DNA from: Glandiceps talaboti
Taxonomy: Eukaryota; Hemichordata; Enteropneusta; Spengelidae
DNA length: 60,000 nt
Assembly: GCF_964340395.1 (NCBI RefSeq)
Contig: NC_135566.1
Coordinates: forward strand, 6,991,501 to 7,051,500
Direction: 5' to 3'
The notes under the pieces are model-generated. The model saw only the letters and a list, made by a program, of their open reading frames with translations. It searched no databases and was not told the DNA's origin. Shown piece after piece: positions 47,401 through 59,800 of this stretch. Position 1 is the first letter of the stretch. Each line of letters starts with the position of its first letter. Both the position numbers and the translations under genes were made by a program.

Positions 47401-49091
47401 TTTTTAAGATTGTAAAATACGTAATACAGCAAAAATAATGGTTTTTTCATGCTTGGAATCATACATCCTCCACCTTCCCAGGCCTGGAACTTCCCCTTCT
47501 GACAAGATCAATACATTCTAAACATACTTCCATATCAAAGTACAGCAGTTGTATTTCATTCATTTATCAGTTTCTGCTATGCACCAGCTTTATTGGTAAC
47601 TTTATTTGTGTAAACATTTTAAAATGAATCCAATAACAATCTCTTCAGACACTGAAAGATGTCCTTAAAGGCCTATGATTCCATCCCAGGTTCTTGTGTT
47701 AGTGATATCATATTGATGGACTCATACGGATTACATAGCACCATTCTGTTGTGTAGGATCAACATTTCAAAAAAGTTGACATTTAACCAATTTTCTCACT
47801 GAAATGACGACCCTAGCCTACAATGTTCCTCTTAAGTCTTTTACCCATAACATATCAGCCAGTGCGGTAGCGCATCCACTGTTCAAAGGCCCACATTGGA
47901 CTGGGTTTAAAATTTGTTCGTAGAGAAACAACTGTCTAACAGAGCTATAGAAAAAGTTGGTCTTGAACAAAAGAATGATTCTGTCTCACCCTTACGGCTG
48001 CAATGATAACGATAAGATAACACTAATGCAAGAACCTGGGACTGATACATTGGCCTTTAAAATACACAGGACATTACACAGTAAAAATCAAACTTTCCTA
48101 AATACATTACCTTTATAGATGCATCTTCTGCTGATGATACCATAAGACTATAAACTGGGTGAAATATAACTTTGGTAACGGGACTACGGTGACCAGAAAG
48201 GGAATAGCGTTCTGGGGGCCTTGGTATCCATTCTGAAGGTGAGCGTTTATCTCTTGTAGGGGCACCACTACTAACTTCTTTTTCACATTCATTAAGTTTT
48301 GACTCTAAGTCCATCACTTTCTTTTGAAGTCTAATAACTGATGTCCACTTCTTCTCAAGTAGACCTGTATATTTTTTTTCAATTTCACCAGGCTGTAGGC
48401 AGAATGGAAGAGAGAATGTTAAACCATGGGGATATGATCAGTCTCTGAAGCAATTTTAATGCGTCAATGATGAATTGCAATTTTTTGTGTGTATTCTACA
48501 AAAATTTGGTGTTCCCCACTCTTTACTATTTGGTGACTCACAAGAATACCTTGTTTTCATCATTTTGATCCACAATCCAAAATTTGTCTTTTAGTAGACG
48601 GCACACTAATACTAAGATGATTGCTGTAGAATCTATTAAATTTAAGTGAAAATATGGAATATATACTCTGGTCCTCTTATGTCATGACAACCTGTTTCTA
48701 CGTCACTGGTTCTGCTGTGTTCGCAATACGAGTCGCAACACTCAAAATTGCCATTACTTTCCCCACTTTTTCCTTGATATTACTGGTGTTGATATAATTA
48801 TGTTATTCTCCAATATTTCATTCAGCTGGAAAATTATCACGACATTGGGGTTGTCACTAGTTGCTGAGCGACTCGTAGTGACAAGGACCCCTCAGGTCAC
48901 TCGTATTTTCCAAACGTTGAAAGCTTTGGCAGAATGATGGTAAGTAGTTTTAGATAATGATTATAGGTTAATAATTACAGTATATTCAAAATATTGAGAA
49001 GTGCATACTCACCATATCAGCCTCTCTTTTGAATTCAGACAGAGCACTTTCATATCCGTTAGCTCTCAGGTAATCAGCAATGGCTTTATTT
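38408..49091 (-). CDS. PAFAH1B1: Whole gene: LIS1 / PAFAH1B1 orthologue, 5' incomplete
   Basis: LIS1 binds cytoplasmic dynein with NDEL1 and is the beta subunit of cytosolic PAF acetylhydrolase 1B. Coding exons in order: 49091-49013, 48392-48111, 45855-45759, 45101-44927, 44471-44375, 43765-43634, probable microexon 42780-42751, 40054-39956, 39215-39059, 38481-38408. Without the microexon they give 396 residues from the LisH motif to the terminal VWECR-stop, highly conserved with vertebrate LIS1. The N-terminal 11 or so residues (family start MVLSQRQ) are missing. The first intron falls after two bases of a codon, where the human intron falls, so the missing exon should be a tiny one beyond position 60000. 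I looked for it within 49.2-60 kb and did not find it. Confidence 0.97.
39059..39215 (-). CDS. PAFAH1B1: LIS1 exon: WD40 repeats 6-7
   Basis: [40 protein letters not shown] and [12 protein letters not shown]. Acceptor gtcaag|GTGGGA, donor CTTG|GTAAGT. Confidence 0.97.
39528..39609. repeat. 32-bp tandem repeat with RFX-like half-sites
   Basis: Two perfect copies and a partial third of a 32-bp unit starting CATATCAATTGGTCAGTTGG and ending TATAGCAACAAA. GTTGGTATAGCAAC in each full unit resembles an RFX X-box with one mismatch. It is inside a LIS1 intron. Confidence 0.85.
39748..39923 (+). mobile_element. TTAA-flanked MITE family, copy B
   Basis: Starts TTAAAGGCCCA and ends GGGGTTTAA, in the LIS1 intron between exons 39956-40054 and 39059-39215, only 33 bp from the splice donor. 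Internal TCTGGCACAACTATAGAA and AACAAAAGAATGGCCC align with copy C. Confidence 0.65.
39956..40054 (-). CDS. PAFAH1B1: LIS1 exon: WD40 repeat 6
   Basis: [20 protein letters not shown] and [13 protein letters not shown]. Acceptor attgcag|ACCAAG, donor ACTG|GTAAGA, phase 0. Confidence 0.97.
40500..40935 (+). repeat. Five-unit tandem array of CTCF-like motifs in a LIS1 intron
   Basis: Units of about 75-95 bp share TATTTCARTGCCCAATCTCA, ATACTGGTTACAACTGACC and the motif CCACTAGGGGGCAGTG. The motif lies at 40569-40584, 40635-40650 (degenerate), 40723-40738, 40804-40819 and 40878-40893, always in the same orientation. The last four bases of the best copies and the AGGGGGCAG core agree with the known bilaterian CTCF consensus CCAnnAGrkGGCrg. 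Confidence 0.8.
42751..42780 (-). CDS. PAFAH1B1: LIS1 probable 30-nt cassette microexon ([10 protein letters not shown])
   Basis: Between a strong acceptor (ttttttgctttccacag) and donor (CAG|GTATTA) lie 30 nt that read [10 protein letters not shown] in the frame joining the flanking phase 0 exons. Inclusion would add ten residues to the surface loop between blades 5 and 6 (...GSE + insert + TKKG...), where vertebrate LIS1 has none that I know of. It is too short to be sure without RNA. Confidence 0.5.
43634..43765 (-). CDS. PAFAH1B1: LIS1 exon: WD40 repeats 4-5 and inter-blade loop
   Basis: [35 protein letters not shown] and INEAIGSE. Acceptor ccccag|ACTGTT, donor AGAG|GTGAGA, phase 0. It ends in the variable loop before blade 6. 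Confidence 0.96.
44375..44471 (-). CDS. PAFAH1B1: LIS1 exon: WD40 repeat 4
   Basis: [20 protein letters not shown] and [12 protein letters not shown]. Acceptor ttcacag|ATACTG, donor CCAG|GTAGGT. Confidence 0.97.
44927..45101 (-). CDS. PAFAH1B1: LIS1 exon: WD40 repeats 2-3
   Basis: [35 protein letters not shown] and [15 protein letters not shown], nearly identical to vertebrate LIS1 blades. Acceptor ccttcag|CATCA, donor CAGG|GTGAGT. Confidence 0.97.
45390..45597. repeat. Dispersed repeat family 3, copy 2
   Basis: Counterpart of 18996-19216, inside a LIS1 intron. Identity by eye is roughly 70-75 percent with small gaps. Confidence 0.65.
45759..45855 (-). CDS. PAFAH1B1: LIS1 exon: WD40 repeats 1-2
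   Basis: [20 protein letters not shown] and [12 protein letters not shown]. Acceptor cttcacag|GTTTGG, donor CTAG|GTAAGA, phase 1. Confidence 0.97.
47665..47800 (-). mobile_element. TTAA-flanked MITE family, copy F (reverse)
   Basis: Starts TTAAAGGCCTATGATTCCAT, then CCCAGGTTCTTGTGTTAG, the complement of the right end of the family. The far end is diffuse. It lies 80 bp from copy C in opposite orientation. Confidence 0.55.
47882..48060 (+). mobile_element. TTAA-flanked MITE family, copy C
   Basis: Starts TTCAAAGGCCCACATTGGAC and ends ATTGGCCTTTAA, the clearest right terminus. It ends 50 bp from the splice donor of the LIS1 exon at 48111-48392. Confidence 0.7.
48111..48392 (-). CDS. PAFAH1B1: LIS1 exon: coiled coil and first WD40 repeat
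   Basis: [20 protein letters not shown] and [10 protein letters not shown] form the coiled coil; [18 protein letters not shown] then starts the propeller. Acceptor cctacag|CCTGG, donor AAAG|GTAATG, phase 0. Confidence 0.97.
48652..48920. mobile_element. Dispersed repeat family 2, long foldback copy in a LIS1 intron
   Basis: The right part (GACTCGTAGTGACAAGG, CCCCTCAGGTCACTCGTATT, TTCC) matches the copy at 1971-2100; the left-centre part (TTCTCCAATATTTCATTCAG) is its complement, so the copy is an inverted repeat. Its left 85 bp (ATATACTCTGGTC, GTCACTGGTTCTGCT) also recur at 45186-45262. Confidence 0.55.
49013..49091 (-). CDS. PAFAH1B1: LIS1 exon: LisH dimerisation motif
   Basis: [20 protein letters not shown] then KREADM: the LisH motif that dimerises LIS1. 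Acceptor ctgcag-like (ttgcag|AAATAAAG), donor ATG|GTGAGT. One leading base completes a Leu codon from the missing exon. Confidence 0.96.
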
Positions 49092-49387
49092 CTGCAAGGA
49101 TGTAAACACAAATGAGGTTTTAGAGTGTTTTTGTTAAGGGCAGTCAGTGGGCGAGACACATAGAGAGAACAAAGAAATTTATGCAAAAGACATTACACGC
49201 ATTTCCCAAAATATATCATTAATAGACAACCTCTATTTTCTGCCTATTTGGGATTAATATGATCTGTGTACTTTGATATTTCAGAATAATTTTTTTGGTT
49301 TTTAGAACTGTTACGTTGTAAAAGTGAAATGATATTTTATATGGCTATTCAGCATACTGGTGACTGTTGTTGTCATTCTTACACTTT

Positions 49388-49747
49388 GGCCTAAAAAAAA
49401 TTGTGTGGTTCCGATTATGCTCAGTTTTAGAATAGGTGGGGTAGGTAGATTGTTGATTTTTTTTTTAGATGTGCGAGTGTCAAGTTCAGGTAGTTATGTT
49501 TTCTGTTGTTTTCCATACGGTCTCTGTGCTATTCCCATCATATATACAGCTATTACAGATTGGAAGAACAGTTTTATATTGTCTTGTTAAGTTGATATCA
49601 GTTTCCGCATCCACTATTTCTGACAAGATTTAACAATTTTCATGATTTTATCATTTTGTTCTCAAATATGTAAAAAAAAGTTAAGGGTCAGCAGTGAAAA
49701 ACTAGGTGGGGTCGAGAAACCAGAATAAAACTATTTTTTTTCAGGCC
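49388..49747. mobile_element. Possible TIR element, GGCCTRAAAAAAAWT ends
   Basis: Left end GGCCTAAAAAAAATTGTG and complement of the right end, GGCCTGAAAAAAAATAG, bound 360 bp. The terminal repeats are mostly A-runs, so the call is weak. Confidence 0.4.
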
Positions 49748-51709
49748 TTAGTTCTGAAACTTACAGGTGTCTGTTAACATAACAATCATGATCTCTCTTA
49801 ATTAACTTTGATTACAAAATCAATTCCACATCTCAAATGTTACAGAGCATACATTTGTGTACCCAGGTTGGGTACTCAGACTTTGTTTGTGATTGGTAGC
49901 GGTACACTATAGGTAAAAGCTCCAAATGTTTGTCACTGCCAGGTTTAATTGTACCGGAAACCTACCTACAACAAACATTTTTGTCATTCATTAGCCAGGC
50001 ACATTGGTGACCATGTGCAACGATATGTTCCTTTTTATGAAAGACTACCAATACCATGTAGGTGACAATAGTTGCAATGACACACACCCATGTACAGGTA
50101 TTCACAGTAGTTACTAGTACATTTTATGACCTTGTCTAGACTCTATCAATTTCATAGTCCACTAACTAGGAACAATCACCATATTGTTATCCACAATAGC
50201 ACACAACATGTAGGTGTAGTTACCCACACCTAATCTATGACAAATCTATATTGTGCAAGCTATGCTCTGTCACTCACCATCCTACACATTTTACTGTTGG
50301 GTGCGTTTGACCTTTCTTTTCCCACAACCTTCAACAGGGTCTGACCTGATTAATATTCGGACGAGTATGTATGTGTACCTCATTTTACAATGAATTTGCA
50401 ATGTTACTCCTCTTTTTCCTAACTTGTACTTAAATGTGTACAAATACCCACTAGGGAGAATGAGGATTAACTTATTTAGTTGTTGATATACTGTTTAATA
50501 TACTGAGCAAAATGCAGTAAAAATTTCAGGTAACAATTTTCAACTTCGTAATTTCATCTTTGGAACAAAAGATTACATCAATACAATGGTTTGTGAACAC
50601 AGATGAAATGGTCTCTAGTTTTGCAATCTGAAAGTACTGCATTGTGTCAGAGAGTGATTTATCAGGAAATTAAGTCTCACAACCATGTCTATGCTGACTG
50701 AGTAACAGTGTATTAACCCTGAATTGGTGTTATGTGTATATATTTTTACAACAAAATATCGGTTTAATTGTGGATAATTCAAATCAAAATGTCAGTATCT
50801 TGTTTTACAATCGGAGATCAGGAAATTTATTCAACACTAACTGTTAACATTTAATGGCATCGCCAACAATGACGTCAACACATTACATTATGTATATTAA
50901 AGGCCTGACATCACAGCATCCTCTTTTTTTGAGCCTCGTTCCATATTCCATATCATACAGTATGAAAGGCAAAGGTTCTGCATGTACAATGTAGGCAAAC
51001 ATCTTGTTATGTTAACCTATCTACTCACTGGATCTGTGGCGCCACCATGCAGTACTTGGATAGTGAACAGGTGTAGTTGAATCACAGATCCAACAATTAC
51101 ACCGGCTATAAGTCTTCAAATGGAACAATCTGAACCTATCCAGCCATATCAGGCAGGACAACACATGAATTGAAGACACCTAACTTCTAAGTGTACAATA
51201 CTAGTAGATTGCTATTGTGTCCCCAAAAGCCTCTAAACTTCCTCTCAGGCAATTGTGAGCCACTGACGACAACGGATATTTAATTCTCTTTGTCGCATGG
51301 ACTGTAACTACAGTGACTCTCTCTATACCTTGAGGGTTGACAGGGAGTCTCTTATTCTACAAGGTTGAAGGTTTTAAAAGTCTGAGTGAAATATTAAGAA
51401 TGACCTCCTAAGGTCAACACCGCTGACAAGCGAACAATAAAATTAATCTTGTTATATTTAGACAGTAAACACACACTTGAGTTGTGATTTGCTTTACCTA
51501 CTCAGCTACAGGTAATAGTTCTCACTAATTTCATTTTGTTCATAAATTTCCAGAAATACCTCTTACAAAGTGTTCTTGGATGACAATCGCCAATACTATT
51601 TTATGTGGAATTTTGAATTTGAAATTTGGTTAAAATATGACCAATTCTTTATAAATTATATTGTATTGCCTGCCATAATTTTAAAGAACATCTGGTTATT
51701 TATACATCT

Positions 51710-51900
51710 CATATCATGCATATTAAATTATATTTATTGTATTATATATTATATTATCATATCATATAATAATACATCACATCATATCATAAATGCATTT
51801 GTTATCGATATCACATATCATTTATTACATTATATTATGCCATATCATATATATTATATCATACATCACCATATATATTATATCATACATTACATAAATA
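51710..51900. repeat. AT-rich TATCATAT simple repeat
   Basis: Irregular units of ATATCAT, ATTATAT and CATCAT over about 190 bp. Low complexity. Confidence 0.8.
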
Positions 51901-54900
51901 CAATTTTTTTCAAAAAATATATTGTATTTTTGTGTTGTTATTTCTTACTAGGTATGTTGTAAGGTTGTCATACCAGCTGTCACATGATATTGAACATTTA
52001 ACGCTAGGTTTTCTGATGGTTGAATGTTCAGTATCCTTTACAACATCAGTATAGCACACTGAATTTTCCTAACTATAGTCTGCAGATATTGACATTTGCT
52101 ACTTACAGCTACTTGTAAAGCCATCTATTTCTATAATCTTCACTGTCAACTTAATAATACAACTCAAATATATCTTTTTAGCTCTATCCTTGCAACAGGT
52201 ATTGCTTTGAAATAGAGGTATTTAAAGTTCACAAAATTGTCAAGGGGGTCAGGGTAGAGTTGAAGGAAATCGCCACTGACCTTTGCTAAATTTGTAAAGG
52301 TTTCAAACTTGTAATTACAGACACTTGAACTGTTATTAATTGGGATTAACAGTGGTACTTATGTTCTCATCAACAGTCCTTGTAATATACCCAAACTTCA
52401 CTCATTGTAGTGTTATAGAAAAGTGTCTTGTGTAAACAAAGTTCTGGATAGTCTAGCACAATGATTGCATTACTCATAGAATGTTGAAGGTGACATATAC
52501 TACTTACTCAGAGACAATACTGTTGTGTTGTTTTTTTTTGTTTTCGTACGGAAAAAATATACCTGAATGCCACAGGGTATTTAGGCCTCTTTACCAGTGT
52601 TCTGGTTATTAAAGGACTGCACGAAGGTTAAATCATAGGGAGATCTCTGGGTATGTTACCAGAGTTCACCAGCCCAAATATGGTAAGAGGTACACAAATC
52701 ATGTATGCAATTTTTACCAGATGTCCAACATGTTACATTTCTGGAGTTGCAATCAAAATTATGGTACAAAATATAGAAATCTATTCAATTTTCTTTTTAT
52801 TAGCTTTTCGTTATAGTGGAATTTCCAAATCTTGGAAGAACCGTTTGAGCATTATTTACTATTAAAAAGTATAGTATATCAGTAAAACGCCATACACATA
52901 TTATAACATTTTATAATAACCATATCTATTGATTGCCTAAACAGTTGTACTGTGTTTGTACATGTAATTAACATGTATCAAAGTGTGTCCACCCTGTAAG
53001 GTCAACACAGTATACGCTTCAGACATAATGTAACATAAAATACAGTGACAACATTTAGTATTTACAGTCTCTGTATCACTTCAATGAATATAATACACTC
53101 GTATTGGAAATAAAAGACTTGACTCGCATAAAGAGATTACTGTGTTTGCAGGCCATGCACACAGTCCAACTTATATTTGAAATCATACAATGTAGGTTTT
53201 CAACAGTCAAGTGATGTTAAAGGTATAACTGTTTAGTTTAGTTCCAAACTCCATGTGTACAGCTACAGTATAGTTGCCATCTTTCAATAAAAACACTGGA
53301 GTCTTTTATATACAACTAAATTAACATGAATAGGAATACAGAAACACATTTCACTAAATAAAAGGGCATTCACACTTGCGCTACATGTAGATTCACACCT
53401 GCACTAGATCACAACATAGTACACTGTACTACCACAGTACATGTATAAATAGTTTCATCAAAATTTGCTTGACACCAAGCTTGACTTTCAGCATTTGAAT
53501 CCTTGAACTTCTAATAAACTACAAAACAACATTCTTGTAGCAAATCAGGATTGATATCACAGGGCTCCAAATTAACTTCTATGCTTGGTAGTCACACATA
53601 CAAATGTAGCCAAGTATTAATCATGTCAGCCACAATTTCCTATTGATTTCCTAAGGTTTCGCATACCATATAAATTTGAAAGTCTATATGTAATGAATGA
53701 TGTATGTACAGGTACTGTAGATATGTTTAGTAGTCAGTATGACCTAGACTACTGCTAATTTGAGACCCAATATTGCATAAATTATGCTCACTCAGACATG
53801 TACGTGTATATATCACTGACATAGCTATATCAGAGATCACTTGAATACATGCTGGCCATTAACACCATAATGGTACTTATTAAAATGACAATCACAACAT
53901 AAAAGTCTGACAATAATAACTACCCAAAATCAATCAATCAAACCTTACAATTTGACAATAGTAATAATTCACTTTTGTTGTAACAGTCCACCTGTGTTTT
54001 CTCAGCGGTCCTGCTACACAACATTTGCGGTCGATGTCAAAACACTGAACTAATTCAGAGTATTTTTTAAAAGGGCCAACCATTAAGTATTTAGATACTA
54101 CTTAACATATGTATAGTAATTAGTATACCATGATTATGTCTACCAATCCATCTTGTACAAGAGTCCTTATTAGTTATAACTTCACAACTAAATTCAATAG
54201 AAAGTGTGAAGCTAGACTCAGATTCTTGCCTAGCTTGGAAATGTACATACAAATATGTAATACAAAGAAGCAAACACATTTCTAAACACTGCAATATATT
54301 ATTCTGACATATTTACTGTAAGAGGCTTTTGAGTACGTTGTGAACTTTGTGAACCAAGCAACATGAAAAACAATCCAACAAATTTCTAAACACTATAATA
54401 AATAATGTTGACATTTTTAGAACAGTCTATAGTATATCTAAGTACTTTGTAAACTTTGGCGAACCAAACGACAAACAAACAATCAAACAGCACAATACTG
54501 GTATATAAAATTTTGACAGTTTACAAATATACATGTAGGTCTATCACTAAAAGACTTCACAAGGTAGGCCCTCCTTGTGCTGCAGAATATAGTATAATTT
54601 TACTATACAATGCACAATTGTTAACTGAAGTTGTTTGTCCTATGTATATTCATTGGCGATAATAAAGACCTCATGGATATGGAATATGTGCAATGACAAT
54701 TGAAGCATGTCACAAGATGCTAGCCTGAAACCATTGCTACTCTGTCTGAGGTTGTACCCTGTACTTTCCCCAACAAGAAGTATGGGGTCAGACAAGATAC
54801 TGTGTATACACTACACTATGGAATTCCACCTAACATGTACGTTTTAAAATACAAGCGATTCTTTCTAATGAGCCCTAAGCCAATCTGACATGCCACTGAT

Positions 54901-55929
54901 ACACCAAAATCTGAAGACATCTTTCCTTTGCTACATGTATGTGGTGACTCCGACAAACACCACCCATCCCCTCCCCTCTCATACCTTTTAATAATAATTT
55001 TAACCAACAACAAAAGAATATCTCTTTTATGTGAATTTCTTACAACAAATTCTGAAAATTCAATTTATGGGGTAAGAGAAGCATAAGCCTTTGGGATCTA
55101 AGCCCTTGTGTTAATTCATAATGGTATTTAGATAAATTAAAGACAAACCTTCATATCACTTCAGTTTGTATCGAAATGAAAACATAGCAATGATTCCAAC
55201 CCATAGGCTACATATACATTTTATTTTCTGTACATCACAATCCCCCATCTTTAGGACAGAATACCTGTCTCCTGGCCTCAAACAGAAACATGTTGAAGTA
55301 GCCAGACAACCTCCAGCTACTGCTTGCAAGAAATCCTAAGAGGAACACTCCACTGGAATACTATTTTCAAATATTGCTTGTATAGATTGACAATAAACTA
55401 GAAAAACAAAATTGAGACTTGTCATTCATGATGTATACTTTCGATGAATAGAACATACCATGACCTTTTCCTATCAAATTACTTCTGACCTATAACAATT
55501 ACCCAAAGGTAAGATAACATATGCCCATAAACCAAATCACATGATGTGTAAATCATTGTAAATGAGAAACCAATTGCATGGCTTACATCAAATTTCTTGT
55601 CAATTCTAATCATGTCCTACTGTGACTGTACAGTCATGCAAGGCATTTGTTACCAAAGAAGTCTTTACATACACTATATGCCCTCAACTAAAATACAACA
55701 TTTTTCATTAGGGGTCAAAATGATAAAAATGTCATCTTCTTTTTTGTCTTTTTTCTTGCAAGTCACCAAAGTCAGGGATGGGATGTAATTATTCCATGTA
55801 TTCGGGATACATGTATAGGTAATTAATGCTAGTATGTGCACTGAACAATAGCACATCAACTAACAGCTGATGGACATATAACGCTAACACTATAGTTCGA
55901 TATAATTCCCAAATATTTTCCTTTGTTCA

Positions 55930-56095
55930 CCCACGGAAAATACAAGTGACTTATCACTACATGTGCGAGTGAAAGTCTAGTAACAACACATTCCTTATGT
56001 CACCAGTATTTTCTTTCTGGCTGAATGAAGAATACTGAAGAATTATATTATCATACCTGTGCATGTATACTTTACAAAAATTGGGGAAAATAGGG
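55930..56095. mobile_element. Dispersed repeat family 2, third copy
   Basis: TTATGTCACCAGTATTTTCT, GGCTGAATGAAGAATA and AAAATTGGGGAAAAT align with 2029-2090. Diverged. Confidence 0.45.
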
Positions 56096-56678
56096 CAGAA
56101 TAATTATTTTGACCATATTTCATAGCACTGCAGACCAATGTACATATGTTGTTGCAGAATGACTAGGGTATAAATGCCATATTTTCTGTTCAAACATGTA
56201 CAACTTGCATAATTACATAAACAATATTTTCTGTAATGCACAATGCATACTACATATATCATTCCTTTAACAATAGGAAACCTCATTGTCTCTACTCTGC
56301 AGTCAAGCCCTGCCCCACTATGAGAATAATACCTTCAGTGTTAGTGGGGCAAGAATTCAGCTTTGTAATTCACCACAAACTACTTATTTAAAGGTGCTTT
56401 CAAACTATAAAACTGCTGTTTGTCTTGTTTGCCGACTATCTGTCAGTAGGTTCAGTTGTCAGTGCTACAACAAACACCATAGAACATGTCAATACAAAGG
56501 TCTTTAGATACTACTGGTACAGGTATCCAGGCAAGCTGTGCCTTAAAACTTAAGATGACAAGCATTACTGTATTTCTATTGTATACTGTTTGGATCCGTT
56601 TAGTATTGCATGACAACACCAATGGAACAACACACAAAACGTCATTGAAACTGGTTTGAAGTTTGCTCTTACAAGGCC

Positions 56679-56841
56679 TAAAGGCCCAGTTTGGATTAGG
56701 ATTAAAATTTAGGTGTGAAAAACAGTTGTATGGCAGAGTTATAGGAAAAGTTGGTCTACAACAAATGAATAATCATATTTGATCCATATGGCTCCACTGA
56801 TAAGATAACATGCATGGGAAAACACGGGATTGAAACCCTGG
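56679..56841 (+). mobile_element. TTAA-flanked MITE family, copy D
   Basis: Starts CTAAAGGCCCAGTTTGGATT and ends GGGATTGAAACCCTGG. It shares the internal sequence of copies A-C; both TTAA ends have decayed. Confidence 0.6.
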
Positions 56842-59800
56842 TAGCAAGAATACAGATGTATGTTAAGTAGGTAAAGTCATTCATATATTAGTTACCAAGC
56901 CTAGCCAGTGATTAATTTATAGGTTTCTACAACCAATAAAATTTGCCTTTATTTATAAATCAAACTAAGGTATCCAGGGTATATCTAGATACCTGATATA
57001 TGTGCACCTGACAACCAGTGCATTCATTGTATAGGAGCTTACACGGAATTGCTAACACCCTCTGACCATCCAATGGTTTGTTGTCAAGTGGGTCACACTC
57101 TGACCTCACTATTTCAAATATATTTTGCAGTTGTCGAAAAATGCCACAAATGGGCTACTGTTGAGATTTATAGCAAGTTGATTGGTGAGAATAAATCAAC
57201 ATAATTATTGCCCCGGAGAACAAGGTAATAATCAGATTTCTTTTAGACATGATCATCATGCAAGAAACAAATTCACCATACAATACTCTCATTCGTAGCC
57301 AAAAAAAAGAAGCCTTGTAATGGTGGCTCATCTGTTTACTATTACTTCATAAACTGATTCGACAGCTCTTATAGTAGTAGATGCATGGCAAAAAAATGTC
57401 ACTGCTTTGAAGATAACCTTTTGGTTCATGAAGTTTGAACAATGTATCCTTTACTTTCAGAGGAGAAAAGATATCAGCTGATCAGTCGTTTACAGTGGCA
57501 CTGATGAGAAATCATGTTGGGCATGTCATGTCTTGCGTATTTGCTTCGCCTACAATCGAGCATCTGCACATACACTGGAGTAACATATTGCATCACATTC
57601 TCTCTATCATGACTTTTAGAGTTTTACAAGACAGGGACTGGTAGAACAAGAATCGGCTTAGACTGAAGTTCTTTACTTGTATAAGTTGTAATACTCCACC
57701 TGCAAGGAGTTGTATGGAAGTGGGTCCATATATAACTAATTCTGATCAATTACATGTAATTATGTTAATAGTAATACTGGAATTGCTAGCCTACACACTT
57801 GTTGTGTGTTACAGTGCTATCTCTGAACCACTATCTAAATGAATGTTTCAAACCACAGACTTGCAAGGTCTTACTAGCTCTAACTGTCTTACTGGCTCAA
57901 CAATGACAATACTCGGCGGAATTTCTCGATCAAAGTTTACAACACTTTACACAGAAAGACCTTACCTGTGATAAAACTGAACTACTAAGGGAACCCACCT
58001 GTGACCACTATGGGCTCTAATGACAACAGACATCTCCTATTAGCATGTATCATATTATAATAACACTATTTAAAGTAAATTTAGATTCAAAATAGCTGTT
58101 AATAATGGCTACAAACTATAATACATCTCTTGAATTTAATGATGTCCACAGAGTATATGAATGTGATCTGTCATGTAACTAACAGGCACATATAGATCTC
58201 TATATCGTATACAGTATTATACTATATATCTAGGAATGTTTTTGAAATTCCCTTGTGTTTTGGCAGGTATGATATTCTAAGCAACTATTATATAAATGTA
58301 AGGGTTGAGGATGTACAAAGGAAACAGAATATTAATTTCTACGGGTATCACAACACCCCAAAAATACCATGACAACCCTGGAAATACCATTTTATTTCAA
58401 TAAATGTATAGTATTTATATTACGACTATGACTATGACTAAATATACATTTGTATTCAAAACAAGTAACATTTATTTTGTTGTTTAACATAATGTATACA
58501 TTCACTTACTATATATTTGTACATGTAAAATGTATGAATGGATGCATGCTGTTTTCTGCAACACACACTGTTGGCAAATTGTAGAACCTACAATGCATGA
58601 CAATCTGAACACTGCAATTACTGTTTTTAACACTTTCACGGCACTTTACATGGTTTCTCTGTTGTCCAAATTTCTAGTCTTGGCTATATATCCCAACGAA
58701 AGTGAAAAATGGTCTGACTATAATACAACATTGAGGCAGTCTGCATAGCAGTAACCTCTGCATGCAGATTATGCACAGGTGAATTCATCATAAGGCCTGA
58801 CATGTTCATGTAGGTCACAACGTTATTGTTATATACAGCTAAACACAGCATTATATCACCACATTGGAATGTTATATTATCAGTCATCATATAATTCTAC
58901 ATGTCAGTCGTTGCAGCTGTATCATTCTATTCTGATGAATATGCACAGTTTTCTGTAACACTATAAAGTAGCTATTATGTACTTCGTATATGATTTTTTT
59001 AGCTCAGTATAAAAGAAATGTATCTGTGGGAATATCTCTAAACCCTTTCTGACAACAAGATACCTCAAGCAGGTGAACAAAAATAAAACTGAACATACTC
59101 AAGATTCAATGCGTATAAAATACACATCCAAATATGTCAAAATTTACAACTAATGAGGAACTGGGAAAACTTCTAAGCAAAAAAATAAACCTACAATATC
59201 TGTGAAGAAAATCTCCTTCAATCTGATACTTCAGTATTTGGACTGCACTATAAAATTGCCACAACACAAACAGACAGACAGACATGCAAACACACTTGAA
59301 CAGATGAATTCCAATAGCTACTTACATATAAGATAAAATATAAATTCTTGCTGAACAAAAACACGCTATTCTATAGATTTGATGCTAAATTCTATGTTTA
59401 TGTGCTGTCTGAAATGTTCCGGCTCGATGACAACATATTTGATGTTTTTTATATTATGACTGTGAAATAAATTATATGTACATGTCATAGGGCATCATTG
59501 ACACATTATGAATATATGTCTGCATGTATGTGAATTTCTAGATTAGCACATAAAGACTATTAATTATCAGATAATTGTTTCATGACAATACAATGTATAT
59601 ACATATTACTTGACTGGTGCAATTATAAATATAATTTAACATTATACTTTGATACATATACACGTATGTATATAACATGTATATATGTAATGTTATATAT
59701 GTCAGACAACATCCTGAATGATATTTTATAAAACAAATGGTTTCCTTGCCTGACAGCTATCAAATATGTTTTTTCAAAATAATTGTCGTAAGTCATTTAT

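Larger units (their letters stand above)
45856..48110. other. LIS1 intron, 2.25 kb
   Basis: Contains two oppositely oriented copies of the TTAA-flanked MITE (47665-47800 and 47882-48060) and an AT-rich stretch around 46800-46970. No coding signal. Confidence 0.7.
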
